NCBI RefSeq assembly: GCF_010093595.1
Contig: NW_022985442.1
Coordinates: 1,697,656-1,761,655 of the forward strand
Direction of reading: 5' to 3'
DNA: 64,000 nucleotides
Source: Mytilinidion resinicola
Taxonomy: Eukaryota > Ascomycota > Dothideomycetes > Mytilinidiales > Mytilinidiaceae
The translations under genes were made by a program, and so were the position numbers. Below the pieces are notes generated by a model. That model made no database searches, was not told the origin of the DNA, and saw only the letters and a program-made list of their open reading frames with translations. Shown one piece after another: positions 53,486 through 63,937 of this stretch; within the stretch, counting starts at the first letter, position 1; every line of letters starts with the position of its first letter.

Positions 53486-54977
53486 ATGGCAGGTCTCAAT
53501 CCAGACTTCAACGACATCAAAGCGAATGCGGAGGCCAGAGTACATTATGAAAACGCTGCCCGAGACAAAGCTGCCAGAGTCAGCTCTCGTGCTCCTCCCC
53601 CGCGATACTCAGACGTCTATTCGTCTGGCCCTCTGCACAGAATCATAGGCGTGCGTCTGCCTTGCAAACCCCGCTCCACTCTCTGGGACCTCTCTATCTC
53701 TGACGGCAAGATTGCTTCGATTGAGCCCTTCGTGTCGCGCCCCCATGATATCGCTCACCTCCCCGGAGTCCTCGTTGGTACAGAAAGATTGCTAGCTCCC
53801 TCACTCTGCCATGCGCATATCCATCTTGACAAGTGCTTCTTGCTTCAGGATCCTAAGTTCCTTGATCTGGAAATAGAGACGGGTGACTTCACAGAAGCTA
53901 TGGAGCTGACCACGCAGGCCAAGTCGAGATTCGAGGAGGACGATCTTCTACGAAGAGGGAGACAGCTAATCGAAGAGAGCATCCACTTTGGCGTTACCGT
54001 CATGAGGGCGTTCGTGGAAGTCGACGGGGACGTCCAATTCAAATGCCTCGATGCCGGTCTCAAGCTTAAGAAGGAGTTTAAAGAGAGGTGTGAAGTGCAA
54101 CTGTGCGCCTTCGCACAATTACCGTTGTTCTCCGGCGATGATGGCGGGGAGAAGATCCGAGACTTGATGTCACAAGCTGCGCATCGTGAAGGAGTCGATG
54201 TCGTTGGAAGTACCCCCTACGTGGAGCAAGATGAGGTCAAAATGAAGATGAATATTCGTTGGATAAGTATGATGGCTTTATTTAATGGTAAACCGCTCGA
54301 CCTGCACCTGGACTACAATCTTGAGAAAAGTAAAGACCCTTTGATTTGGTCGGCCTTGGAAATCCTCAAAGGACGAAATTGGACAGAAAGAGAGGGAAAG
54401 GGCATAACCCTCGGCCACTGCACACGCCTAACCCTCTTTTCACCCGAAGACTGGCGCAAGCTGAAGGAGGAAATTGGCGACCTTCCCGTCTCATTTGTTG
54501 GTCTTCCAACCTCGGATCTCTTCATGATGCGCGCCGAATCTAGAGCGAGAGGTACGTTGCCTATACCAGAGATGATTGAAGAGTACAAGCTCGATGGGGC
54601 GATTGCTGTAAACAATGTCGGCAATGCGTTCACTCCTCAGGGTAATTGCGATCCCTTGAGTGTTGCTAGCTTAGGCGTTGCTATATACCAGGCTGGTACT
54701 AAGAAAGATGCCGAGGTGTTATATGTGAGTAATTTAGTTGAGCTATCATCGAGCGTTCCCAAATAACATCGATCAGGAGTGTGTTTCGTCTCGGGCGAAA
54801 GCCGTGATAGGAGTTCCATCGACCTCACTCGACTTGGCCGTAGGAGACCCTGCCGACTTCGTGCTGTTCGATCGACTTGATATAGGATGGCGATGTCGGA
54901 CAACAATCACAGAGGTGGTATATGACGCAGGTCCACACAGGCAAACGATTTGGCAGGGGAAGTTGACTACATTATGA
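53486..54977 (+). CDS. Cytosine-deaminase-like amidohydrolase
   Basis: Exons 53486-54724 and 54777-54977 (52-bp intron) give 479 aa. It has an N-terminal beta part (TLWDLSISDGKIASIEPF), then the metal motif LCHAHIHLDKCFL. GVTVMRAFVEVD and VDVVGSTPYVEQD follow, then LDLHLDYN, ITLGHCTRL and LPTSDLFMM. The C-terminal AVGDPADFVLFD closes the second half of the composite beta domain. This is the amidohydrolase superfamily layout of cytosine deaminase/AtzF-like enzymes with TIM barrel and His/Asp metal ligands. The HxH motif is intact. Substrate is probably a cyclic amide or pyrimidine-like compound (inference). Confidence 0.9.
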
Positions 54978-55403
54978 AGTACATGCGCGCTTTTCCAACG
55001 CTGTTTGGGGTGGAACGACGCACAAGTAGAATTATAGACTAGTTGCGAAGCATTTAAAAGCGTGAGTTAGAGAGCGCTCTAAGCGCTCGGATCAAACTCA
55101 TCTTGTCGTTGCATAACACGTTTTGCAATATACCTGCAGCTTGCTTTCATCTGTCGCAAGTCTTTCACGTGCTTTAACAGAACTTTTCGAAGAAGAAACG
55201 CAGGAAGCAAGGTCTACAGTGCACTGCTCTATGACTGTCTGAAGTCCTCCAACGCATTATAGAAATAAAGAACGACAATCTTGCCAAGCATGATAGCTCA
55301 TGAAGCCACCCTGGACATTATCGCCATGGAATACCATTTTAAATTCAGGGCAGCTAGCTGGGACTGGCGTCGATCGTGAGACTATGTAAACCTGCGTATT
55401 CTG
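54978..55403. other. Intergenic region
   Basis: It contains the amidohydrolase 3' flank and F-box gene upstream region. Nothing is recognised. Confidence 0.5.
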
Positions 55404-56892
55404 ATGCTCGCAGTTTCGGTAGCCAGATTTTGCATATCCCCTCATTCAGCTCCCATCATCCAAGTACACCTACAGCAACCACGATACCACATCGAGAAAC
55501 TTCTAACGGAACTACTTGACCTCATCACCGACGATCTCTCACTCGATGATTTCAGCTCTCTGCGACTCTCGTGCAAAACCGTCTACGCGTCGTCGCTTCA
55601 TTCTTTTGGCATCACATTCTTTTCCGAACGGGTTTGCATACTAAGCTTACCATCCCTTGGGAATATTGTCTCGATCTCCAAACATGGAAAGTTTGGTTCA
55701 ACAATGCGAGAACTAGACTTTGTAGCGGATGTGCCCCCAGAGGACTTCGTTGAGGTAACTAAGGGCCTCACAGTGTTGCGTCAGAAGAAGGCCGAACGAG
55801 AAATAAGAGCTCTGATTGAATCCAAAGCCGCAGCAGAGGACGAGTTTCACAAGGCAATGATGGCACAAGCCGAAGCGACCGGGCGTAAGAACGAGGGAAC
55901 TCTTAGTCAAATGCTCGTCGAAGCCTTTGAGAATTTTCCTAAGCTCAAAGCCATACGCTTCTACCAAGCGACGATGTCTCCAACCTCTACGAGGACATAC
56001 AAAAAGTCTTCTCAGGTTGCATATGCGTCCTGTTGCTTTCAGCAAATCCTGACAGCAATTGTAAAAAGTGGTCTCACACTCGAGAAGCTCAAAACAGTCA
56101 CCAAGCCTTAGGTCCATGGATTTTCTCGATCAGGAGCCATCGTCCCTCATGACGCTTTCGATATCGACCCGCCGGTGTTACGAGGTTTGGAACAATCATT
56201 TGTATGCCTCCGCTCCCTCGAATTGTGGATCAGCGGTTCATACCATGGTCGTTCGAGGCTTCCTGGCTGGGAGCATGGGATCTCTCGGTTCCTTTCCGCA
56301 GCTACAGTCCTGGAGTCTCTCGTTCTCCATCTCGACGCCATCGGCTATGGCTCCAGATACTGCATCGCTATTGTCAAGTCCATCGCCAACGCCGTCCAGC
56401 TTTCGAAATTAAAAAAAACTACATTTCGTAGGAACCCAATTTGACGAAGAGGACGTCGCGGCTCTAGTCATCAGACACAAAAATACTCTTCGCACACTCC
56501 ACTTCGAATACTCACGAATGCACTACGGTACCTGGCGCTCGCTTTTTGAGACCATCCGAGATTCGTTGCAACTTGAAGTCTTGCACTTGGAATACCCAAT
56601 ACAAGGCGACGAGAGGATCACGTTTCCCTTCGCGGACATTTGGTGTCATCATATCAATGTGAACGACCAGGACGACGACGAGAGTCGGACAATGCCCGAG
56701 ATGCTCACAGAGCTCATTGAAGTCCTGGAGGTGGGCTTTGAACGAGACGCGGACCCGAATACTGATACCGCATATGACAGCGATGACCCTGGAGCCAGTT
56801 CTGCCGCTTGGGAGAGAATGCGTAGTGGTGGCAATAGTGATGACGGTAACTTGGATAGTATTTTCAACGAATGGGAAGATGGAGACGAGTGA
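55404..56892 (+). pseudogene. F-box protein gene, disrupted
   Basis: ATG 55404 opens a protein whose residues ~30-65 (EKLLTELLDLITDDLSLDDFSSLRLSCKTVY) form an F-box, used to recruit substrates to SCF ubiquitin ligases. LRR-like stretches follow. At 56109-56111 TAG interrupts the frame, after which the same frame continues with VLRGLEQSFVCLRSLELWISG and FLSAATVLESLVLHLD. At 56411-56418 a run of eight A shifts the frame; one fewer A would read KLKKLHFVGTQFDEED. The last part has TLRTLHFEYSRMHYGTWRSLFETI and an acidic tail. The TAG could instead lie in a 51-nt intron (ATT|gtaaaa...ccttag), but that would remove coding-like sequence. The A-run could be a sequencing error. Pseudogene is the likeliest reading. 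Confidence 0.65.
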
Positions 56893-57335
56893 TGTTCGTT
56901 CTTTACAGGTTCATGGTTGCATTGCATTATCAGGATTTCAGATAAAACGTAAAAGTCAAGACAGCTTAGGTAGAGCGACCTCAATTGTTCCTGATCGATA
57001 TGCAGTGGTTTTGCACTGACTAGGTTGATGAAGCCCAGGCTCTAGCACTGCCATTCTCGCAAATTTCCCTACAGTGCCTCATCATAGAAATCCATACACT
57101 CATTTGTCACTGCATGAGGAGCTTTATAGTATTTTCAGCATTCCCAAAAAGAGAGAAACTTGGCATTTGGACAATTAGTAAACTTGCGAGGCTAACTACC
57201 CTGGACAATGTTAACAGGGTGTACGTAAATTGGAAGTGGTATCTACTATTCCCGACTTCTATTAGTACGTTAGAGCCCCACAGACCATCGCAGGAAAGTG
57301 TAAAGATATCTATGACAAGGCACTGTATCATATGT
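56893..57335. other. Intergenic region largely made of MITE copy B
   Basis: The element at 57072-57325 fills most of it. No gene is seen. Confidence 0.55.
57072..57325 (+). mobile_element. MITE family 1, copy B (best preserved)
   Basis: 254 bp. The left end CAGTGCCTCATCATAGAAATC and the inverted right end CAGTGCCTTGTCATAGATATC form ~21-bp terminal inverted repeats with three mismatches. TA flanks both sides (57070-57071 and 57326-57327), a Tc1/mariner-type target duplication. There is no coding capacity. It ends 10 bp from the stop codon of the PPOX-like gene and so lies in its 3' region. Confidence 0.92.
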
Positions 57336-58517
57336 TCATTTCGCAACCTCCACCGCATGCTCGCTCTGTCGCTGATTCCTCTCCCCAATAAACCTCTTCA
57401 AACCTTCAGGCACCGCAACCCCAGGCGTCAACCCGCTCTCCACCGGCTCCCCCAGGTGCTCATACAGCGGCACGATGCCCGTCCACACGTCCCCCTCCCT
57501 ATCCGGCCCGTCTTTCTCCACATCCCGTGGCTGGATCCCCGGCGGTCCTTCACGAAACTTCAGACTCAGCTTGTCGATCTCGACGCGGATGACGAAGACG
57601 AGGGAGACTTGGAAAGAGGCGATGGGGTTAACGTCCTCCCACCGGTTGTGCACGATGTGGTTCGTGACTTCGTGCATGATGCGCTGCTTGGCCGGGCGCG
57701 CACGCACGCGGTGGCAGGTGCCGTGGACGGTTGCGCTTCGGTAATTGAAGGTGTGGCCGTTTGGGGCGGAGGAGAGGGCGAGGCCGTCAATTATATAGTT
57801 AGTTCGTTGATGCTGTCTACCTAGGGAGGTGCAAACAGGAGACGTGCTAGCACGTGATTTGATTGAGGTTTTAACTGCAGGTCGACAAGCACGTGAGGCA
57901 TGAAAACGGTGGCACTCGTGGCACTCTAATTCTAGAAACAAGCTGGCTCGTGTGTACACCTGTCTGCCACTGATTGGGGTGCTTCAGCGAGTTTCCACGT
58001 AGCCCAAAGTGAAGGGCTTCTATCTCCTTCAAGTTCCTAAGAACATACCGAAGCACCCCAAGCAGTGGCAGACAGGTGTACACACGAGGCAGAATGCTTG
58101 ACGAGTGTACCACCTTTTTTCACGCCCAGCGTGACAAGAGAGCTGCTTACCTTTCGTAGCCGTCACGCTGACTTTGATTGGCTGGCTCTGCTCGTCGTCA
58201 CTCTTTTTGACTAGTTCCATGAGGGCGGACTGGGGGTGGCCGTGGAGATACACGGCTGTATCTGGGCTGTCTGTGTCTTCGCCGATGTTTCGGAGGAGGG
58301 CGATCATGGGGAGGCATTGGGGAAGGCCGTTGCAGTCTACGAAGGCTACATGAGCGAAGAAGCTTTGGTCGAAGACGGTAGAGATGGAGCCGATGTCGTA
58401 CTTTGCCCGTTCAGTGTGGCGGCGAAGAGTTGCTGGTTGCATTTTTGCTGCGAGGGAACGGGTGAGGGGTAGTTTAGTGAGAGATTGGAGGAGTTGGCGT
58501 CGTTTGAGGGGTATCAT
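57336..58517 (-). CDS. Pyridoxamine-phosphate-oxidase-like flavin-binding protein
   Basis: Exons 58517-58151 and 57820-57336 give 283 aa. The first ~25 residues (MIPLKRRQLLQSLTKLPLTRSLAAK) look like a mitochondrial leader, or the start may be MQPATLRRH at 58445. The split-barrel core is YDIGSISTVFDQSFFAHVAFVDCNGLPQCLPM, TAVYLHGHPQSALM and IKVSVTATK, then DGLALS...HTFNYRSATVHGTCHRV, HEVTNHIVHNRWEDVNP and EIDKLSLKFREGPPGIQ. This is the FMN-binding family often annotated as flavin-nucleotide-binding or 5-nitroimidazole-resistance-like. Its intron is 330 bp, far longer than any other here, because a foldback element sits in it. Substrate unknown. Confidence 0.88.
57908..58114. mobile_element. Foldback element inside the PPOX-like intron
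   Basis: Arms 57948-57985 and 58050-58087 pair over 38 bp with one mismatch. Outer pairing GGTGG(TA)CACTCGT extends it to about 57908-58114 with an unpaired stretch between. The loop is ~64 bp. Ends and any target duplication are unclear. It lies wholly inside the intron (57821-58150). Confidence 0.85.
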
Positions 58518-58875
58518 AAGTGGTTGGTTGAGCTGTTAGGTTTAAGAGTTGAGGTTTGCATAGCATGGTTGGTTGTGTCATTAGAAAAAATCTACCACTA
58601 GGGCCCAGAGCTTCTGCGCTAGGTTGCCCTGTACATTTAGTTCCTATATTAATGGCGTCACGAGAGTTCGTTTTTAACCCTAATCGCTGAACTTTGACTT
58701 AAATGGGAGAAAATTAGGCTATCGATAGCATTTAGTCCGCAGACTTAGTGGACTGGAGTGAAAATGCTGTGGTGAGTTCACGAGATGTCGAGAACTACTT
58801 GGACTTCTCGCAGCCGTGGCCAACTCGAACTATCTGAATGAGCTAATTATACAATATAGCGAGACACTCAAATAT
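58518..58875. other. Intergenic region with palindromic GATA site
   Basis: Upstream of the PPOX-like gene and downstream of the Zn2Cys6 gene (both minus strand). It contains GCTATCGATAGC at 58718. Nothing else is recognised. Confidence 0.5.
58718..58729. promoter_or_regulatory. Palindromic double GATA site
   Basis: A perfect 12-bp palindrome, GCTATCGATAGC, lies 200 bp upstream of the PPOX-like start. It includes CGATAG on each strand, matching HGATAR. An identical copy is at 60830. Confidence 0.45.
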
Positions 58876-60590
58876 TCATATTGGTACGCATTCCCCAGGG
58901 TATCTATCCGCTAATTCCATCCACGACACTTCCTCTCCGCTATCCAATGACGGCCACACCCTATTCACGACAAATCTCTTCGTCGTGTCCGTAGTGAAAG
59001 TATTCCGGCTACCGTACATCCCTTCAAAAAGACCCAACGCCATCTTTCTGTCATCATCCCTCCTAAACTCGCATGCAGCAATCAGGGTGGGTAGCAAGGA
59101 AAGGCGAAGCCATGAAAAGGGTCCAGTCAAATGAGCGAAGATGTCGTAGGCAAGGGAGAGAGCAATATTATCGGCTGGTGCTGACTGGCCAGGCATGTAA
59201 AGCAGTCGATGAAGATATAGCAGCCCGGCGCTTCGATAAGTAGCAGCATGGCGGAAGAATTTCTGGGATGAGCTTCCGGAAAAGTTAGGGATGGATGGGG
59301 GATGCCACGATTCCAGTCGAGTTCGCAGCGCGGCCGCTCGGGAGTGCAGTATCGCTGTTTCCAACGAAGTCTGGGTTTGAGATGTGGTCATTGTCGCTTC
59401 AGCTCTCGATAAAACAAGGTCATGTTCAAAAGAGCAAGGTGCAAGTTTCCGTTTCATGTCTTCAGCCAGGCCACATATTTCTTCCCAAAGGGGCATAATT
59501 GTCATCGTAAACCCCATAAAGCGGTCTGCAGTATTGTAGCATTCCGAGTCCAGCCACAGTGAGCAAGCAATGGACGGACGCCGCCTTTGAGTAATCGCAA
59601 TCATCATCTCTTGACGGGCAAGCCCTCGAAGAAAGAATTTAGATGTGGCGCTGAGAATAGACCCGGTGCTAAGATATTGATTGACGAACACGGCAGTGGT
59701 GCTATGCAATATTTGCAGGGAGAAATCGCCAGGGCCGTAGTTGGTATCGATGAGCTGGAATTGATCGTCAGCCGAGTCGGACTAATGAAATATATACATA
59801 CCTCTAAGCCACATATACCCAGGATGATCGCCAGAACGAATTCAATGTTCGGAGGAATCTCGTTCCTAGACCTAATTCTGGCTAATGTTTTTGCTCTCTT
59901 ATCCAATGCTCGCACAAGCGATGAAGACTGGCCCATACGGTGCAGATAGACTTGGCCTATCCCGCAAAGTACATCCCTCATGGCCTCGGGATTCTGCTGG
60001 AAAACGGAAAGAAAATGCATATTCATGTCTTTCACGAACTCAGGTTCTGAGCCAATCACTAGCTCATGCGGGTGGCGATCGAAGTAGGCACATAGACCTA
60101 ACCTATCTTCCGGAGAGCAATCGCCTATTGGAAAAGGAGACAGATCAGTAGTGGACAGTAGATTCGCTTCCACCACCTCCCAGTCGCTTATACGTAGAGT
60201 CACAACTTCTGTCGGGCTATCATCTTCGGGCTGTTCTGCGAGACTATTTGGACTTTGTTCTACTTCTGGCGGTGAAGTGGACTGGATCGAATCACTTTCA
60301 CTTCTCTTCCTCTTTAGATGCCTGTTCGATTCGTTGTTGTTTTCATGCTTCTGTTGATCGTCAACCGTAATGATTGACTTCCATTTGATATTCCTCTTCC
60401 TTGGCACTTGAATTAGAATGACGATTACGGAAATTCAGATATACAGCCGACGTACCGTCCTTCTGTCAAACGCATACCCTTGGCATCGTCTGCCACGTCG
60501 TTCGCAAGTACCACAGGTAGGAACAGCCTCGTCACACTTCACTTTTGCACGCCGACAGTCAATACAGCCGGTTCTCGATCGACGTTGCAT
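58876..60590 (-). CDS. Zn2Cys6 transcription factor
   Basis: Exons 60590-60456, 60395-59802 and 59754-58876 give 535 aa. The N-terminal GAL4-type binuclear cluster is TGCIDCRRAKVKCDEAVPTCGTCERRGRRCQGY, with all six cysteines. A basic linker (RHLKRKRSES) follows. The fungal-specific regulatory domain shows YFDRHPHELV, GEPEF-like GSEPEFVKDMNMHFLSV, GICGLELIDTNYG, AVFVNQYL and YRSAGLLYLHRLLY, like the Fungal_trans_2/DUF3468 group. Intron 1 uses the third available AG (CCAAGGAAG|AGG); this choice keeps the frame and gives the family-like GYAFDRRTRNIKW. The gene lies between the PPOX-like gene and the divergent amidase and may regulate them (inference). Confidence 0.92.
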
Positions 60591-61200
60591 GATGAATTTG
60601 AGGTTGTCCGATAACACTCTCGGCCCTGCCAGTCACTATGCTATCTCGGCTCCAGTTAATCAGATGATGCCAGTACAATTCAACGCATGGGATTTGGAGA
60701 TGGAATTTGGAAAAGGAAGCAGTGAAGTCGGAGGTTGGTCGAGACGGGACTAAGTCAAGTCAGCCACGGCCCACCTTTCCTAGTTAGGCATCCCGTGAGC
60801 TAGACTCTATCAAATCGCGTAATCTTTAAGCTATCGATAGCAACGTCTCCACTTCTCCCACCTTTCACTCAACTCCCATGTCATCCCGATGCTCGGAGTA
60901 TGCACCAGTCTGGTGACATCGTGTGGTAGATACAGGCGCTGAGGACTGCTGTATGCACCTCCTTATTGGTCGACTCGAACTCCATAACCTCTCTTATCAA
61001 TCAATCTAATCTCAACTCACATGTCAAGCTCCTACAAGTTTCAAGTTATTTGATCTTTCACTCATTCATGCCCTGAATTTACTAGTCCTAGCCTTGAGTT
61101 TGTTGGCACTGCTTAACGCCGTGTGAAGTGCTTCAAAGGAATTTCGGAAATCTACCTAAGTATATTACCTATTTCCTTACCCTTATTCTGTACTATCTCG
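60591..61200. promoter_or_regulatory. Divergent promoter of Zn2Cys6 gene and amidase
   Basis: 610 bp between the two start codons, with GCTATCGATAGC at 60830-60841, 240 bp from the regulator ATG and 360 bp from the amidase ATG. No CGG-N-CCG pair typical of Zn2Cys6 binding is obvious. Confidence 0.4.
60830..60841. promoter_or_regulatory. Palindromic double GATA site
   Basis: A perfect GCTATCGATAGC, identical to the site at 58718. It lies in the divergent promoter. Overlapping HGATAR sites on both strands could bind a GATA factor such as AreA (inference). Confidence 0.45.
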
Positions 61201-62944
61201 ATGGCCGTCAAAGCATGGCAAGATATCGCCTCAGAGAAGAAGAAAGAGCAGATATCTCGCATTCCACCAGAGTGGATAATCTCAGATTCGCAAATACCTC
61301 CGAAAGGAACCATTGATCTTCGGCCATATGCAGCGTCCTCGGGCATACTCACTGAAAAAGAGTTGGAGATCACTGGAGAAAAGCACGATGCCACATCCCT
61401 AGCAGCGAAGCTAGCAGATGGAAGCTTCACGGCCATCGAAGTCGTAACAGCTTTCTGCAAGAGAGCAGCTGTTGCACAGCAGATTTGCAACTGTCTAACG
61501 GAGATCATGTTCTTGGATGCTCTTGAGGAAGCGAAGAAGCTTGATGCGCATTTCAAGGAAACTGGCAAGACACTGGGCACTCTCCATGGCATCCCCATGA
61601 CCTTTAAGGAGTGCTTCCATGCTAAGGGCTATGATGCCAGCGATGGATACATTTCAAGATGCTTCGATCCCTCAACGTACGACTCTTATCTCATCCAGGT
61701 CGTGCACTCAGCAGGCGCAGTAGTCATCGCCAAAACAAACGTCCCCCAGACCATGCTAGTCGCCGAAGCACACAACAACGTGTTCGGCCAGACGAAGAAC
61801 CCAGTAGTCTCCCACCTGACCTGCGGTGGAAGCAGTGGAGGAGAGGGTAGCTTGATGGCCTTCGGAGGCAGCGCAATAGGCATTGGCACCGACGTCGCAG
61901 GTTCTATCAGGATCCCCGCCGCCGCCAACGGCGTCTACGGCTTTAAGCCTTCTTTCGGTCTCCTTCCCATGCTCGGCTACGCAAATTCCAACTGGGCCGG
62001 CATGAACACCGGCATCCCTGCCGTTTGTGGCCCCCTTACCCGCTCCATGCGCGACCTCTCCCTCCTAACACGCGTAGTGCGCGAGAAGAAACCATGGCTC
62101 GCTGACCCCTCCATCATCCCGCATGTCTACGAAGCTGGCACTTCTTCACGAAAGCCAGTAGTCGGTGTAATCCGCCAAAGCGGGTTGACCGTGCATCCAC
62201 CCATCCGGCGCGCCATCTTCGAAGCCGTGGCCAAGCTCAAAGCGGCCGGGTTCCAGGTCAAGGAGTTTGTGCCGCCGTCAACATTTGCAGAGATTCGGAA
62301 AGTCGCTGCTGAGCTGTTTACTATCGACGGGATGTCGTATGCTAAACGCGAGCTGGGCAAGGCTGGGGAGCCTCCGGTACCTTCAGTCAACAAAATCGGG
62401 TTCTGGGATATGCCGCGTAAAGAGCCGGAAGAGGTGTGGGAGTGGAATGCGAAGAAAGGGGCGCTACAGAAGCAGATGGTTGATGCGTGGCAGGAGCAGG
62501 GTATTGATGTGGGTTTGTGCCCGGCTGGGCCGTTTACGGCGGTCAAGCCGGACGATTGGCGGATTGATATGTATACGGTCTGGGTCAATGTTGTGGATGT
62601 AAGTTTCATGGTTCACTTGATTCTTACAGAGCACTGACCTAACCCATCAGTTTCCCGCCGTCATTATCCCTTACGACACGGTGGATCCGGAGAAGGACAA
62701 GAAGTACGAAGATTTCAAGCCTATTTCTGCGCTCGATGCTGAGATACAAGCTATGTGTAAGCATCTACGGACCCCCTAGCCCACGAGCATTATCGGCTGA
62801 ATTGACGGCTCTGCAGATGATCCAAAGGAATTGGCTGGTGCGCCAATCGCGTTGCAGCTAGTCGGACAGCGCCTAGAAGATGAGCAACTTTTAGAAGACG
62901 TGAAGGCAATTGATGAGATCTTGAGGTACAGTACCTTGTCGTAG
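61201..62944 (+). CDS. Amidase (acetamidase-like, amidase signature family)
   Basis: Exons 61201-62598, 62651-62756 and 62817-62944 give 543 aa. The Ser-cisSer-Lys triad is present: Lys136 in IPMTFKECF, Ser211/212 in CGGSSGGEGSL, and Ser235 in GTDVAGSIRIPAAANGVYGFKPS. GPLTRSMRDLSLL, FPAVIIPYD and GAPIALQLVGQRLEDEQLL match fungal general amidases (AmdS-type), which hydrolyse amides to acid plus ammonia in nitrogen scavenging. The C-terminus is abnormal. After AIDEILR the reading frame enters MITE copy C and ends Y-S-T-L-S-stop inside the element, so a few native residues are replaced. The catalytic core is untouched and activity is probably kept. Confidence 0.93.
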
Positions 62945-63177
62945 ATATCTTTACAATTTCCTGCCACTGTCTGTGGGGCTCCATCGTACTAATAGAAACC
63001 AGGAGCAGCAGAGACACTTCCAACCTGCGTGCGCCCTGTTGACGCTGTCTGGGGTAGCCTCACAAGTTTACTAATTGTTCAAAATGCCGAACTTCTCTTT
63101 TTTTAGAATGCTGAAAACCCTATGAAGCTCCTCATGCCGTGGAAAACGAGTGTACGAATTTCTATGACGAGGCGCTA
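62929..63177 (-). mobile_element. MITE family 1, copy C (inserted in the amidase 3' end)
   Basis: 249 bp, in reverse orientation to copies A and B. Left end CAGTACCTTGTCGTAGATATC; right end GATTTCTATGACGAGGCGCT-like read inward. TA flanks at 62927-62928 and 63178-63179. It shares the internal blocks TGGAGCCCCACAGAC, ACTATTAGTACG-like and GCATGAGGAGCTTCATAG with copy B. The first 16 bp of the element are translated as the end of the amidase. Confidence 0.92.
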
Positions 63178-63404
63178 TAAAACGAGGCAGCGTGACAGTA
63201 TCAGTTACAAACTCGAGTGAAAACCTACGAGCTCTTAGCTATGCTATCACGATACGACCTCCCTCCAACCCGTTTCCTCCCCTCGACGACGACCCTCGGT
63301 CTGGCAAACGTAGCTCTAACACGCTAGCCAACCTAGGTCCCCCCGGGGCGCGGCTGCCGGGTCTCGAGCGGCGAACACGGGTGCTGCACGAACAGCAGCC
63401 TCGC
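62945..63404. other. Intergenic region beginning with MITE copy C
   Basis: After the element ends at 63177 the rest holds only composition-driven short frames. No gene is recognised. Confidence 0.5.
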
Positions 63405-63937
63405 TCACCGCGCATATTTGTTGTTGCTCCACACGTGCCACGCCGTCCGCTGCTGAATAACCACATCCCCTCTAACTAGTTATTCAACGCCCGACTATCC
63501 CCACTAGTCAGCTTCAGCAGAACCTCTCCCTCCAACACCACGCCGTATTCATAGCCCTCGGTTCGAGATACCTTCCACCCGGACTGCGGAGGGATATCGA
63601 CATGGCTCATACCCGTGCAGCCAGCCTGGACTAGGTTTGAAGCCTCCACAGCAAGTCCCTTGTGAGCATCGGGGTTGAAAAATTCGGCTATCGGTTTGGA
63701 TGGCTCATCGGGGGAGATGACTAGGTGGCAGAAAGCAATACCGCTCACGGGGCCCCCGGGGGGTGGTGCGGTGGAAAATGGTGAGACGAAAGGTGTGGTG
63801 AAGGGTGGTGCGTTGAAGGGTCTCGTCGGGATGTTCACTGGCATGGTGGAGAACGCAACATTGCCATTTGCGTCCCGGGTCATGACCTCTCTTCGGATCT
63901 GGGGCATGTGATTCGGCGGTGGATTCGGAAAGTTCAT
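63405..63937 (-). pseudogene. Cupin-domain protein gene, frameshifted
   Basis: From ATG 63937 (or 63907, MPQIRREVMTRD) the frame reads RREVMTRDANGNVAF, GIAFCHLVISPDE and then the cupin first half HVDIPPQSGWKVSRTEGYEYGVVLEGEVLLKLTSGDSRALN. TAG at 63476-63478 ends it. The expected second half follows in another frame: GDVVIQQRTAWHVWSNNKYAR, stop at 63405. The gap between the halves is only a few bases (AATAACTAGTTA region), too short for an intron, so a small indel has broken the gene. The upstream part may include further exons beyond the window. Family members are small single-domain cupins of unknown substrate. Confidence 0.65.

Noticed and set aside
57107..57388. 93-aa minus-strand frame overlapping MITE copy B
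   Set aside because: It is created by the non-coding MITE; the matching frames in copies A and C are different and interrupted.
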